Both the position numbers and the translations under genes were made by a program. Shown one piece after another: positions 41,017 through 49,780 of a DNA stretch of 64,000 bases (position 1 is the stretch's first letter; the number at the start of each line of letters is the position of its first letter). The stretch covers positions 62,001 through 126,000 of the forward strand of contig NZ_JNJA01000004.1 in assembly GCF_000702665.1 (NCBI RefSeq). The letters run 5' to 3'. Source of the DNA: Solidesulfovibrio alcoholivorans DSM 5433 (GTDB taxonomy: Bacteria; Desulfobacterota; Desulfovibrionia; Desulfovibrionales; Desulfovibrionaceae). The notes beneath the pieces are model-generated. The model ran no database searches, was not told where the DNA came from, and worked only from the letters and a program-made list of their open reading frames with translations.

Positions 41017-41787
41017 ATGACGCTGCCGTTTCTCGACAATCTCCGTATCACCTGGGTCGAGGTCCTGGACATCGCCCTGGTCACCTTCATCTTTTACCGC
41101 GGCCTCATCCTCATTCACGGCACGCGGGCCGTGTCCGTGCTCCACGGCTTCCTGCTCATCTGCATCCTCTACTACCTGTCCGGGGAGTTCGGGCTCAACA
41201 CCCTGCACTGGCTTTTGACCAACTTTCTCGGCTCGGTCTTCCTGGTGCTCATCATCCTGTTCCAGGCCGATATCCGCAAGGCGCTCTCGAGCGTCGGGGC
41301 CTGGGGCTTTTTCCGCCCGAACCGCCGCGAGGCCATGAACGAGGCGGCCCTTGACGAATGCATCCTGGCCGTGTTCCAGATGGCGCGCACGCGCACCGGG
41401 GCGCTGATCGTGTTCGAGCGCCGGGTGCCGCTTGGCGACTGGATCGCGCGCGGGGTGGAGCTTTCGGCGCGCATGAGCAAGGAGCTGCTCGGCACCATCT
41501 TTTTCCCCGACACGCCGCTGCACGACGGCGCGGTTATCGTCCAGGGCGAGACCATCGCCGCCGCGGGCTGCATCCTGCCGCTCATTGCCGGCGTGCCGCT
41601 CGACGCGTCGCTCGGCACGCGCCACCGCGCCGCCCTCGGCATCACCGAGGAGACCGACGCCCTGGCCGTGGTCGTGTCCGAGGAGCGGGGCGTGGTGTCC
41701 GTGGCCGACGGCGGCAAGCTCATTTCCCCGGTGGACGAGCGCACGCTCAAAAACATCCTTTGGAACCTCTTTTCCAAACGTCCATGA
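41017..41787 (+). CDS. cdaA: Diadenylate cyclase CdaA
   Basis: This 256-residue protein has three N-terminal membrane helices and a DAC domain that makes c-di-AMP from two ATP. Catalytic motifs are DTPLHDGAVIVQG (DGA) and LGTRHRAALGITEETD (RHR). The length and topology match CdaA (YbbP) of Firmicutes. Start at 41017; a TTG 12 bp upstream is possible, and neither has a strong ribosome site. It is coupled to cdaR by an ATGA overlap and followed by glmM. Confidence 0.95.
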   Translation: MTLPFLDNLRITWVEVLDIALVTFIFYRGLILIHGTRAVSVLHGFLLICILYYLSGEFGLNTLHWLLTNFLGSVFLVLIILFQADIRKALSSVGAWGFFRPNRREAMNEAALDECILAVFQMARTRTGALIVFERRVPLGDWIARGVELSARMSKELLGTIFFPDTPLHDGAVIVQGETIAAAGCILPLIAGVPLDASLGTRHRAALGITEETDALAVVVSEERGVVSVADGGKLISPVDERTLKNILWNLFSKRP

Positions 41788-42680
41788 AACCCAACTGGCA
41801 ATACCTCCTCCTGGCCTTCGCCATGGCCGTGTTCTGCTGGTACCTGACCGCGGGCCGGGAAAAGGTGGACACCTGGATGCCCATGCGCGTGGAGATGACC
41901 GGCGCGCCCGAGGGCCTTTACATCAAGAACGGGCTCGTCAGCACGGTGGACGTGCTCGTGCGCGGTCCCAAGGGCGTGGCGCGCAAGATCGAGGAGCGCC
42001 AGCTCGTCTACACCCTGGACCTCGGCAAGATCGTGCCCGGCGAGAACCGCATCCAGTTCGACCCCAAGAACATTCCCCTGCCCAAGGTCTACGAGGTGGT
42101 GGAGATCCGCCCCTCGCGCCTGGAACTCGACGTCGTGGCGCGTGCCGTCAAGACCGTGCCTGTCAAGGTCGTGACCCGGGCCGCGACCAAGGACGGCTAC
42201 AGCATGAGCGGTGTGCGGGCCGTGCCGGAGACAGTGCGCGTTTCCGGGCCGGTCGCGAAGCTCGAAAAGCTGACCGAGATCCACACCCAGCCCGTGAACG
42301 TGCCGTCCCCGCCGCCGCCGCACCTCGACGAGCAGGTCTCCCTGGACCTGCCCGAGGAAGTGGACGCCTCGCCGGCCACGGTCCGGGTGACCATGAACCT
42401 CGCCGCCAAGGAGTCGGAAGTGACGCTGCGCGCGCCGCTTTCCCTCAAACCCCCCAGGAACAGGACCGTGGAGGTGTCGCCGGACGTGGTGACGCTGCGC
42501 ATCAAGGGGCCGGCGGCCATTTTGTCGGACAAGGACTTTCCGGGGCTCGTCGAGGCCACCCTGGAGTTGAAGCCGGATATCGAACCGGGTAAATACGTCG
42601 CATCATATCGGGTGAAGATGCCGCAAGGCTGCGAACTGATCGAGGCCAAACCCGACAAGGTGGGCCTGACGGTGAAATAG
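41784..42680 (+). CDS. cdaR: CdaA regulator CdaR (YbbR-domain protein)
   Basis: This 298-residue protein has one N-terminal membrane helix ([22 protein letters not shown]) and about three YbbR-like repeats facing outside. In Firmicutes CdaR binds CdaA and tunes c-di-AMP output. Its start overlaps the cdaA stop (ATGA). It lies 26 bp before glmM. Confidence 0.92.
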   Translation: MKPNWQYLLLAFAMAVFCWYLTAGREKVDTWMPMRVEMTGAPEGLYIKNGLVSTVDVLVRGPKGVARKIEERQLVYTLDLGKIVPGENRIQFDPKNIPLPKVYEVVEIRPSRLELDVVARAVKTVPVKVVTRAATKDGYSMSGVRAVPETVRVSGPVAKLEKLTEIHTQPVNVPSPPPPHLDEQVSLDLPEEVDASPATVRVTMNLAAKESEVTLRAPLSLKPPRNRTVEVSPDVVTLRIKGPAAILSDKDFPGLVEATLELKPDIEPGKYVASYRVKMPQGCELIEAKPDKVGLTVK

Positions 42681-42706
42681 GCCGGGCGACCCGGCTAGGA
42701 GTATGC

Positions 42707-44059
42707 ATGGAGAAGAAGCTTTTCGGAACGGACGGGCTGCGCGGCAGGGTCAACGACCACCCCATGACCCCGGAAATCGTCATGCGCCTGGGCCTGGCCG
42801 CGGGGCAGGTGCTGCGAAACGGCGGCCGCCGCCACAAGGTGCTCATCGGCAAGGACACCCGCCTTTCCGGATACATCTACGAATACGCGCTCACTTCGGG
42901 CTTTTGCGCCGCGGGCATGGACGTCATCCTTGTCGGCCCGTTGCCCACGCCCGCCATTTCCTTCCTCACACGCGACATGCGCGTGGATGTGGGCGTGGTC
43001 ATTTCCGCCTCCCACAACCCCTTCACGGACAACGGCATCAAATTTTTTGACCACATGGGCTTCAAGCTCCCCGACGCCGTGGAGGATCGGATCGCCGCCC
43101 TGGTCGAGGGCTGCGGCCGCGAGTGGGCCCTGCCGGCTCCCGAAGAGGTGGGCCGCGCCTCGAAGATCCAGGACAGCACGGGCCGCTATATCGTGTTTCT
43201 CAAAAACTCCGTGCCGCTCGACGTCAGCTTCGAGGGCATGAAAATCGCGCTCGACTGCGCCAACGGCGCGGCATTTCGCGTCGCGCCCCTGGTCTTCGAG
43301 GAGCTCGGGGCCAAGGTCTACAAGATGGGCGTCGATCCCGACGGCACCAACATCAACCGGGGCGTGGGCTCGCTTTATCCAGAACTCGTGGCCAAAAAGG
43401 TCGTGGAGACCGGGGCCGACATCGGCATTGCCCTCGACGGCGACGCGGACCGGGTCATCGTGTCCGACGAAAAGGGCCGCATCCTCGACGGCGACCAGAT
43501 CATGGCCATCTGCGCCCTGGACCTCATGGAAAGCGGCCAGTTGCCGGGCAATCTCCTCGTGGCCACGGTCATGAGCAACATGGCGCTCGAGGTCTTCATG
43601 ACTTCGCGCGGCGGCAGGCTCATGCGCACGCCCGTGGGCGACCGCTACGTGGTCGAGGCCATGCGTGCCAACGGCGCGGTGCTCGGCGGCGAGCAGTCCG
43701 GCCATCTGATCTTTCTCAACCACAGCACCACCGGCGACGGCACCCTGGCCGCGCTCCAGCTCATGCGCATCATGGCCCGGCGCGGCAAGCCCTTGTCCGA
43801 GTTGGCCACACTGCTGTCGCCCTATCCGCAAAAGCTCGTCAACGTCCCTGTGGCCAGAAAGATTCCCTTCAAGGACGCCCCGGCCATCGAAAAGGCCACG
43901 GCCGAGTGCGAGCGGACCCTGGCCGGGCGGGGCAGGGTGCTGTTGCGTTATTCCGGCACCGAATCCCTGGCCCGGGTCATGGTCGAGGCCGAGGACGCGG
44001 CCCTGGTGGAACGTCTGTGCCAGAGCCTTGCCGAGACCGTCGCCAACGCCCTGCGCTGA
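42707..44059 (+). CDS. glmM: Phosphoglucosamine mutase
   Basis: This 450-residue enzyme converts glucosamine-6-phosphate to glucosamine-1-phosphate for peptidoglycan and lipopolysaccharide. The active Ser lies in [18 protein letters not shown] near residue 104, and the metal loop is [20 protein letters not shown]-like and RYSGTE motifs ([20 protein letters not shown]) follow. GlmM physically inhibits CdaA in some Firmicutes, so its place after cdaA-cdaR suggests the same link. Confidence 0.96.
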   Translation: MEKKLFGTDGLRGRVNDHPMTPEIVMRLGLAAGQVLRNGGRRHKVLIGKDTRLSGYIYEYALTSGFCAAGMDVILVGPLPTPAISFLTRDMRVDVGVVISASHNPFTDNGIKFFDHMGFKLPDAVEDRIAALVEGCGREWALPAPEEVGRASKIQDSTGRYIVFLKNSVPLDVSFEGMKIALDCANGAAFRVAPLVFEELGAKVYKMGVDPDGTNINRGVGSLYPELVAKKVVETGADIGIALDGDADRVIVSDEKGRILDGDQIMAICALDLMESGQLPGNLLVATVMSNMALEVFMTSRGGRLMRTPVGDRYVVEAMRANGAVLGGEQSGHLIFLNHSTTGDGTLAALQLMRIMARRGKPLSELATLLSPYPQKLVNVPVARKIPFKDAPAIEKATAECERTLAGRGRVLLRYSGTESLARVMVEAEDAALVERLCQSLAETVANALR

Positions 44060-44256
44060 CCTGTCACCTGACCGAAACACCTTTTGGTGCTGGACTTGTT
44101 TGTGTAAAGGAATTAACGTCGGTTGGTGATGCGGGGGCCTCCCGGAGAGGCTTTCCGGCATCGACGGGAAGGTCAGAAGCGGACGGTCGGACGCACGGGC
44201 GCGGTCCGCCGTTTCCGAATCATACGGGGCAGTGCGCGCATCCCAAGGAGAAGAGC

Positions 44257-45129
44257 ATGGAAATCAAGAAGGTGGTCATTCCCGTTGCCGGATGGGGCAC
44301 GCGGTCCTTGCCGGCCACGAAAAACATCCCCAAGGAAATGCTGCCCGTCTACAACAAACCCGTGGTGCAGTACGTGGTCGAAGAGGCGCAGGCCTCGGGG
44401 TTGCAGGACGTCGTCTTCGTCACCAACCGCAACAAGACCATCATCGAGGACCACTTCGACTACAACCTGACCCTGGAAGACCTGCTTGAGCGCACCGGCA
44501 AGAAGGACATGCTCAAGATGGTGCGGGAAGTGGCCGAGATGGTCAACATCATCTCCGTGCGCCAGAAGAAGCAGCTCGGCCTCGGCCATGCCGTGCTGTG
44601 CGCCCGCGAAGTCTGCAAGAACGATCCTTTCGCCGTCATGGTCGGCGACGATCTCATGTTCAGCATGGAGCCGGGCATCAAGCAATTGCTCACCGTGGCC
44701 ATGACCGAGCACATGCCCGTCATCGGCGTCATGGAAGTGCCGCCGCACATGGTCTCGCGTTACGGCATCATCGACGGCGAGGAATTCGCGCCGGGCATGT
44801 ACCGCGTGCGTAACCTCGTGGAAAAGCCCAAGGTCAACGAAGCGCCTTCCCGGCTTGCCATCGTCGGCCGCTACGTGCTGTTCCCGGACATCTTCTACCA
44901 CCTGGAGAAGGTCACCCCCGGGCACGGCGGCGAGATCCAGCTCACCGACGGCCTCAAGGGCCTGGCCGGCAACAACCGCCTGCTCGCCGTCAAGATCCAG
45001 GGCCAGCGCTTCGACGCCGGCGACTGGGTGGATTTTCTCACGGCCAACATCTATTTCGCCCTGCACGACGAGGCCCTGCGCGAAGCGCTGGTGCCGCGCC
45101 TGCGCGAACTGCTGCCCTTTGGGGAATAA
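44257..45129 (+). CDS. galU: UTP-glucose-1-phosphate uridylyltransferase
   Basis: This 290-residue enzyme makes UDP-glucose. The N terminus MEIKKVVIPVAGWGTRSLPATK holds the nucleotide-binding loop. QLGLGHAVLCAR and VMVGDDLMF are the catalytic regions, and VEKPKVNEAPS and GQRFDAGDW are further family signatures. The ATG has a CCAAGGAG site. A 197-bp gap separates it from glmM, and no convincing terminator is seen there. The product feeds Ugd. Confidence 0.95.
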   Translation: MEIKKVVIPVAGWGTRSLPATKNIPKEMLPVYNKPVVQYVVEEAQASGLQDVVFVTNRNKTIIEDHFDYNLTLEDLLERTGKKDMLKMVREVAEMVNIISVRQKKQLGLGHAVLCAREVCKNDPFAVMVGDDLMFSMEPGIKQLLTVAMTEHMPVIGVMEVPPHMVSRYGIIDGEEFAPGMYRVRNLVEKPKVNEAPSRLAIVGRYVLFPDIFYHLEKVTPGHGGEIQLTDGLKGLAGNNRLLAVKIQGQRFDAGDWVDFLTANIYFALHDEALREALVPRLRELLPFGE

Positions 45130-45169
45130 GCACGCATCCGGGGCGTTCGCCCCTTCGCGCCGCATTGCT

Positions 45170-45201
45170 ATTCGCCCGGGAGGCGCGCCTCCCGGGCGAA
45201 T
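45170..45201. repeat. 32-bp perfect palindrome between galU and priA
   Basis: ATTCGCCCGGGAGGCG is followed at once by its exact complement (16-bp arms, no loop). It lies in the 84-bp gap after galU, just before priA. It could fold into a hairpin on either strand and act as a terminator, although no T-run follows. Confidence 0.85.
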
Positions 45202-45213
45202 TGCGTATCTGCC

Positions 45214-47613
45214 ATGAGCCACGTCCTTGCCGTCGTCCTGACTTCGCCCCCCTATGCCATCCTGTCCTACGTGCTGCCGCCGGGCTTTGAACCGGAGGAT
45301 TTCCCTCCGGGGCTGTGCCTGCTCGTGCCCATGGGCGGGACCGTGCGCGCCGGCATGGTCTGGGAGGCGGGCGTCCCGCCGCCGGCAGGTGTCGCGTTGC
45401 GGCCCGCGCTGTTCCCCCTGGAGCGTGCGCCCGCCTGCGATGCCGATTATCTGGAACTCGTGCGCAATCTCGCCAGCCGGCATCTGGCCACGCCCGGCCG
45501 CATCCTCGCCACGCTCCTTCCCCGCGGCATGCGCACTTCCCGCGTGGAATTCGTCGTGCACGAAGCCGGGCTGCCGCGGCGGCTGACGGCCAAGGGCCTT
45601 TGGAAGCTGCCCGAGGCGGACAGGGCGGCCCTGGCCGGGGCCTGGCGGCGTGGCGAGGTCCGCTGCCGGCTGGCAGGCGATGCGGCCGATCCGCTGTGCG
45701 CGCTCGCCACCGATCCGCCCTGGCCGGTGCGCCCCGGCGCGGCCCGCCAGCTCGCGATCCTCGACGCCCTGTGCGACGTCGGCCCCATGCCCCTTTCGGA
45801 CCTGAAAAAACGCTGCGGCGACGGCACGCTCCCCATCCTGCGCCGGCTGTGCGCCCTGGGCCTCGTGCGTCTGGACGCCGGGGAAGGGGCGTTGCTGCCC
45901 GATGCGACGGAAGTGGGTGAGACGGCGGCTCCGGCGGCCGGACTGGCCGGCCTGCCGCCCCTGACCGGCGAACAGGAGACGGCGCTTGCGGCCCTGGCCC
46001 CGGCACTCGCCGCGCCGGACGGCGCGGCGCGGCTCGTTTTCGGCGTCACCGGCAGCGGCAAGACGCGGCTCTACATGGAGCTTGCGGCGCGCACCCTGGC
46101 CCGGGGCAAGCGGGTCGTGCTGCTCGCGCCCGAGGTGGCCCTGGCCGCGCGGCTGCACAAGGCCGCCGCGAACGCCTTTCCCGGGCACGCTCCCTTGCTC
46201 TACCACGGCTACCAGCCGCCTGCGGCGCGCGAGACCGCCTTCCGCCGCGCCGCCGGGGCCGACGCGCCCATGCTCGTTGCCGGCACGCGCTCGGCCCTGT
46301 TCCTGCCGCTGCGCGACATTGGCCTCATCATCCTCGACGAGGAGCACGACGGCGCGTTCAAACAGGAAGACCGGCTGCCGTACCAGGCCAAGGAAGTGGC
46401 GTTTTTCCGCGCCAACCGCGCCGGGGCCCTGCTCGTGCTCGGTTCGGCCACCCCGGACGTCAAAACCTTCTACGCCGCCAGGGAAGGCCATGTGCCCATG
46501 GTGCGCCTGTCCCGCCGGGTGGGCGCGGGCGGCATGCCGTCGGTCGCGCTCGTGGACATGCGCGCTGTGCCGAAGCTCACGGCCGCGCCCGGGACGCGCG
46601 AAACCGGCGACCGCGCGGGCGTGCTCACCGAGGAGGCCGCTGCCGCCCTGGCCGAAACCGTGGCCGGCGGCGACCAAGCCATGATCCTGATCAACCGCCG
46701 GGGCTATGCGCCGCTGCTTTTCTGCCTGGACTGCGAAACGCCCGTGCGCTGTCCGCACTGCGAGTTGTCGCTGACCTACCACAAGGACCGGGAACGGCTG
46801 GTCTGCCACTACTGCGGCCACAGCCGGCCCCATCCCGCGCCGTGCCCGTCCTGCGGCGGCACGAATTTCCTGCCCATGGGCGTGGGCGCGGAAATGCTCG
46901 AGGAGCAGCTGGCCGGGGTGCTGCCCGCGGGCGCGGGCGTCGCCCGCCTGGACCGCGACATCGCCCGGCGGCCCGAGCGGGCCGAGGCCATTCTCGACGA
47001 TTTCTCCTCGGGCAGGGCGCGGGTGCTGGTGGGCACGCAGATGCTCTCCAAGGGCCACCATTTCCCGGATGTGACCCTGGTCGTGGCCGCCGACGCGGAC
47101 CTTGGCCGGGCGTTGCCCGATTACCGGGCGTCCGAGCGCACGTTTCAGCTGTTGACCCAGCTTGCGGGCCGGGCCGGCCGGGGCGGGCGGCCGGGAAGGG
47201 TGCTCATCCAGACCCGGACGCCGGGCGACCCCTTTTTCGCCCATGTCGTCTCCGGAGATTTCGAGGCGTTTTACGAGCTGGAGCTTTCCCGCAGGCGGCG
47301 CTTGTGTTATCCGCCATTTACGAGGCTGGGGTTGGCACGCCTGAGTTTCCCCCGCGAGTACGAGGAAGGTTTCGCCGCGGTCGCCGCCGTGGGGCAGGCC
47401 ATGCGCCAGGCCGCCGCGCCGCTTGGCGTGCGGGTGCTCGGGCCGGCTCCCGCGCCGCTGGCCCTCGTGGCCGGGCGCAGGCGTTTTCACTGCCTGCTCA
47501 AGTCGCCGGACTGGCCTGCGGCGCGCCGGGTGTTCGCCGCCGGGCGGGAGGCGCTCCCGGCCCCGGGGCAGGTGCGGTTCGTGCTGGACCTGGACCCCGT
47601 GGACATGCTGTAG
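45214..47613 (+). CDS. priA: Primosomal protein N' (replication restart helicase)
   Basis: This 799-residue superfamily 2 helicase restarts stalled replication forks. Walker A is GVTGSGKTRLYMELA, Walker B IILDEEHDGAFKQEDR, and the cysteine pairs (CLDCETPVRCPHCEL, then CHYCGHSRPHPAPCPSCGG) bind two zinc ions. VLVGTQMLSKGHHFPDVTLV and the C-terminal domain complete the fold. It follows galU by 84 bp. Confidence 0.96.
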   Translation: MSHVLAVVLTSPPYAILSYVLPPGFEPEDFPPGLCLLVPMGGTVRAGMVWEAGVPPPAGVALRPALFPLERAPACDADYLELVRNLASRHLATPGRILATLLPRGMRTSRVEFVVHEAGLPRRLTAKGLWKLPEADRAALAGAWRRGEVRCRLAGDAADPLCALATDPPWPVRPGAARQLAILDALCDVGPMPLSDLKKRCGDGTLPILRRLCALGLVRLDAGEGALLPDATEVGETAAPAAGLAGLPPLTGEQETALAALAPALAAPDGAARLVFGVTGSGKTRLYMELAARTLARGKRVVLLAPEVALAARLHKAAANAFPGHAPLLYHGYQPPAARETAFRRAAGADAPMLVAGTRSALFLPLRDIGLIILDEEHDGAFKQEDRLPYQAKEVAFFRANRAGALLVLGSATPDVKTFYAAREGHVPMVRLSRRVGAGGMPSVALVDMRAVPKLTAAPGTRETGDRAGVLTEEAAAALAETVAGGDQAMILINRRGYAPLLFCLDCETPVRCPHCELSLTYHKDRERLVCHYCGHSRPHPAPCPSCGGTNFLPMGVGAEMLEEQLAGVLPAGAGVARLDRDIARRPERAEAILDDFSSGRARVLVGTQMLSKGHHFPDVTLVVAADADLGRALPDYRASERTFQLLTQLAGRAGRGGRPGRVLIQTRTPGDPFFAHVVSGDFEAFYELELSRRRRLCYPPFTRLGLARLSFPREYEEGFAAVAAVGQAMRQAAAPLGVRVLGPAPAPLALVAGRRRFHCLLKSPDWPAARRVFAAGREALPAPGQVRFVLDLDPVDML

Positions 47614-47679
47614 CAGATGTGCATCCGCTGGCGCGGCGGCGCGTTTGAAACCCGTGACCCCAACACACATGAGCCCGTC

Positions 47680-49716
47680 ATGATGCAGCGCTCTGAAAAG
47701 CAACGCAGCGGGAATCTGATCAGCCTCCATCCCTGGCGCATTACCCTTTGCTATGCCGTCGCCGGGCTGTTGTGGATCATCTTTTCCGATCGCCTGACGG
47801 AATCCTTGTTTCGCGACACCCCGGACATGCTGATGCGCGTGTCGTCCCTGAAAGGAACGGCCTTCATTCTGGTCACGGCGGCTTTTCTGCATCTGCTGTT
47901 GCACCGCCATGTCGTGGCGTATGGCAAGAAGGCCCAGGAACTCCAGGAGAGCCTGGCCTGTAACAACCTTGTCGTGGAAAATGCGCCGGACGCCATCCTG
48001 ATCCATGACGGTGAAAGATTCACCTTCGTCAACACCGAGGCGGTCAGGCTTTTCGGCGCGGCTGCGGCGGAGGATATCGTCGGCCGCAAGGTGCTCGATT
48101 GCGTGCATCCGGATTACCGGGAATCGGTCGCCGAGCGGATGCGGTTGTCCATCGAGGGCAAGCGATCGGCGCAACTCAAGGAGCAGCGCTACCTGCGCCT
48201 GGACGGTTCGGCCATCGACGTCGAGGTGTCCGGCGTTCCCTTCCCTCTTGCCGACCGCCCCGGCGCGCTGGTGTTCGTGCGCGACATCGGCCCGCGCAAG
48301 GCCGCCGAGCGCGACCTGCGCGAAAGCGAGGCCAAGTACCGCTTGCTCGCGGACAATGCCCATGACCTGATCTTTACTTTCGACGCCAACTGGCGGCCGA
48401 CGTTCGTCAGCCCGTCGGTGGAGCGCCTGCGCGGCATGAGCGTGGAGGAGGTCATGGGGCAACGTTTCGAGGAGATGCTGCTGCCGGAATCGGCCGCCAG
48501 GGCACGGGAGGCGGCGGCGCGGTTGGCGCACCGTGCGGGACCGGACGAACGCTGCGTCGCCACCCTGGAACTGGAGCTGCGGCGCAAGGACGGCGGCTCC
48601 GTCTGGGTGGAGTGCGTGGTGCGTGCGCTCTATGACGCGGCCGGGGTATTCCAGGGCGTTCTCGGCGCCGGCCGGGACATCACGGAGCGGCGGCGCATCG
48701 AGGTCGATCTGCGGCGCTCCCGGGAGTTCGTGACCATGATTCTCGAAGCCATTCCGGACCCGGTGTTCGTCAAGGACAGCCGGCATCGCTTTGTTACGGT
48801 AAACCAGGCGCTGTGCACCATGCTGGGTAAGCCGGCGCAGGAGATCGTCGGGAAAAGCGATTATGATTTCGTCGCGGCCGTAGAGGCCGACGTGTTCATC
48901 TCACGCGACAACCTCGTCCTGGAAAGCGGCAAGGTGGACCTGTTCGAGGAGCGCCTGACGGATCCCCTCGGGGTGGGGCACGTTCTCGTCACGCGCAAGG
49001 GACTTTTCGTCGACGCCACAGGCGCGCGCTTCATCGTCGGCGTCATCAGGGACGTCACCGAGGACAAGCGCAACGAACAGCGTCTGCGCGATTCGTTGCT
49101 GGAAAAGGAAGTGCTGCTCAAGGAAGTGCACCACCGGGTCAAGAACAACCTGCAGGTCATTTCCAGCCTGCTCTTCCTGCAAAAGGACGTCATCGAGGAC
49201 CCGGAAATCCAGATGCTTTTCGAAGAAAGCCGCAACCGCATCGCCTCCATGGCGCTCATCCACGAGGAACTCTACCGTTCCGGCGACCTGGCCCGGGTGG
49301 ACCTCAAGGAATACCTGGAGCGGCTGACCCCGAAGCTGGTGCAGTCCCTGCGCGGCGACAAGGGCATCGGTTTCACACTGGAACTGGCGGAATGCCCCGT
49401 GACCGTGGACAAGGCCATTCCCTTCGGGCTGATCGTCAACGAACTGGTGACCAACGCCGTCAAGCATGCCTTTATCGGCCGCGACACAGGCGTCATCCGT
49501 GTGCTCGTGACCCGGGAGGACGACATGATCCGGGCGGCGGTGGAGGACGACGGCGTGGGGCTTGGCGAGGATTTTCATCCGGAGCAGGCCAAATCGCTCG
49601 GCATGCAGCTTGTGGTGCAGCTTTCCCGGCAGCTTCGCGGCGCGCTGACGTTCGGTTCCGGGCCGTCCGGCACGGCGTTTCGCCTGTCGTTTCCCGTGAG
49701 CGAGGCGGCATCGTGA
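47680..49716 (+). CDS. Membrane-bound PAS sensor kinase (HisKA_2 type)
   Basis: From the Met at 47680 this protein has 678 residues; an upstream ATG at 47617 gives 699. Two membrane helices come first (YAVAGLLWIIFSD, TAFILVTAAFLHLLLH), then three PAS domains (about 80-440), a HisKA_2 domain with the phospho-His in EVHHRVKNNLQVIS, and an HATPase with LVTNAVKHAF. HisKA_2 kinases usually pair with antiterminator-type or stand-alone regulators. Neither start has a convincing ribosome site. Confidence 0.85.
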   Translation: MMQRSEKQRSGNLISLHPWRITLCYAVAGLLWIIFSDRLTESLFRDTPDMLMRVSSLKGTAFILVTAAFLHLLLHRHVVAYGKKAQELQESLACNNLVVENAPDAILIHDGERFTFVNTEAVRLFGAAAAEDIVGRKVLDCVHPDYRESVAERMRLSIEGKRSAQLKEQRYLRLDGSAIDVEVSGVPFPLADRPGALVFVRDIGPRKAAERDLRESEAKYRLLADNAHDLIFTFDANWRPTFVSPSVERLRGMSVEEVMGQRFEEMLLPESAARAREAAARLAHRAGPDERCVATLELELRRKDGGSVWVECVVRALYDAAGVFQGVLGAGRDITERRRIEVDLRRSREFVTMILEAIPDPVFVKDSRHRFVTVNQALCTMLGKPAQEIVGKSDYDFVAAVEADVFISRDNLVLESGKVDLFEERLTDPLGVGHVLVTRKGLFVDATGARFIVGVIRDVTEDKRNEQRLRDSLLEKEVLLKEVHHRVKNNLQVISSLLFLQKDVIEDPEIQMLFEESRNRIASMALIHEELYRSGDLARVDLKEYLERLTPKLVQSLRGDKGIGFTLELAECPVTVDKAIPFGLIVNELVTNAVKHAFIGRDTGVIRVLVTREDDMIRAAVEDDGVGLGEDFHPEQAKSLGMQLVVQLSRQLRGALTFGSGPSGTAFRLSFPVSEAAS

Positions 49717-49721
49717 AGATG

Positions 49722-49761
49722 CGCCCCGGGCGGCGGCGATGCGGCCTGCCTGCCCGGGGCG
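49722..49761. terminator. Convergent hairpin between the kinase and MCP genes
   Basis: CGCCCCGGGC and GCCCGGGGCG form a 10-bp stem with a 20-nt loop between the convergent ends of the two genes. No T-run follows on either strand. Confidence 0.45.
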
Positions 49762-49780
49762 TCCCTGTCGATTTTGCGCC

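Noticed and set aside
44060-44256. Leader RNA or riboswitch before galU
   Set aside because: The short CACC/GGTG hairpin and later GC arms do not form a known aptamer; no conserved core could be recognised.
44173-48786. 1537-codon open frame on the minus strand
   Set aside because: It lies opposite galU, priA and the PAS kinase, which have clear domains. High GC makes long antisense frames common, and its translation is rich in Gly, Arg, His and Pro with no recognisable domain.
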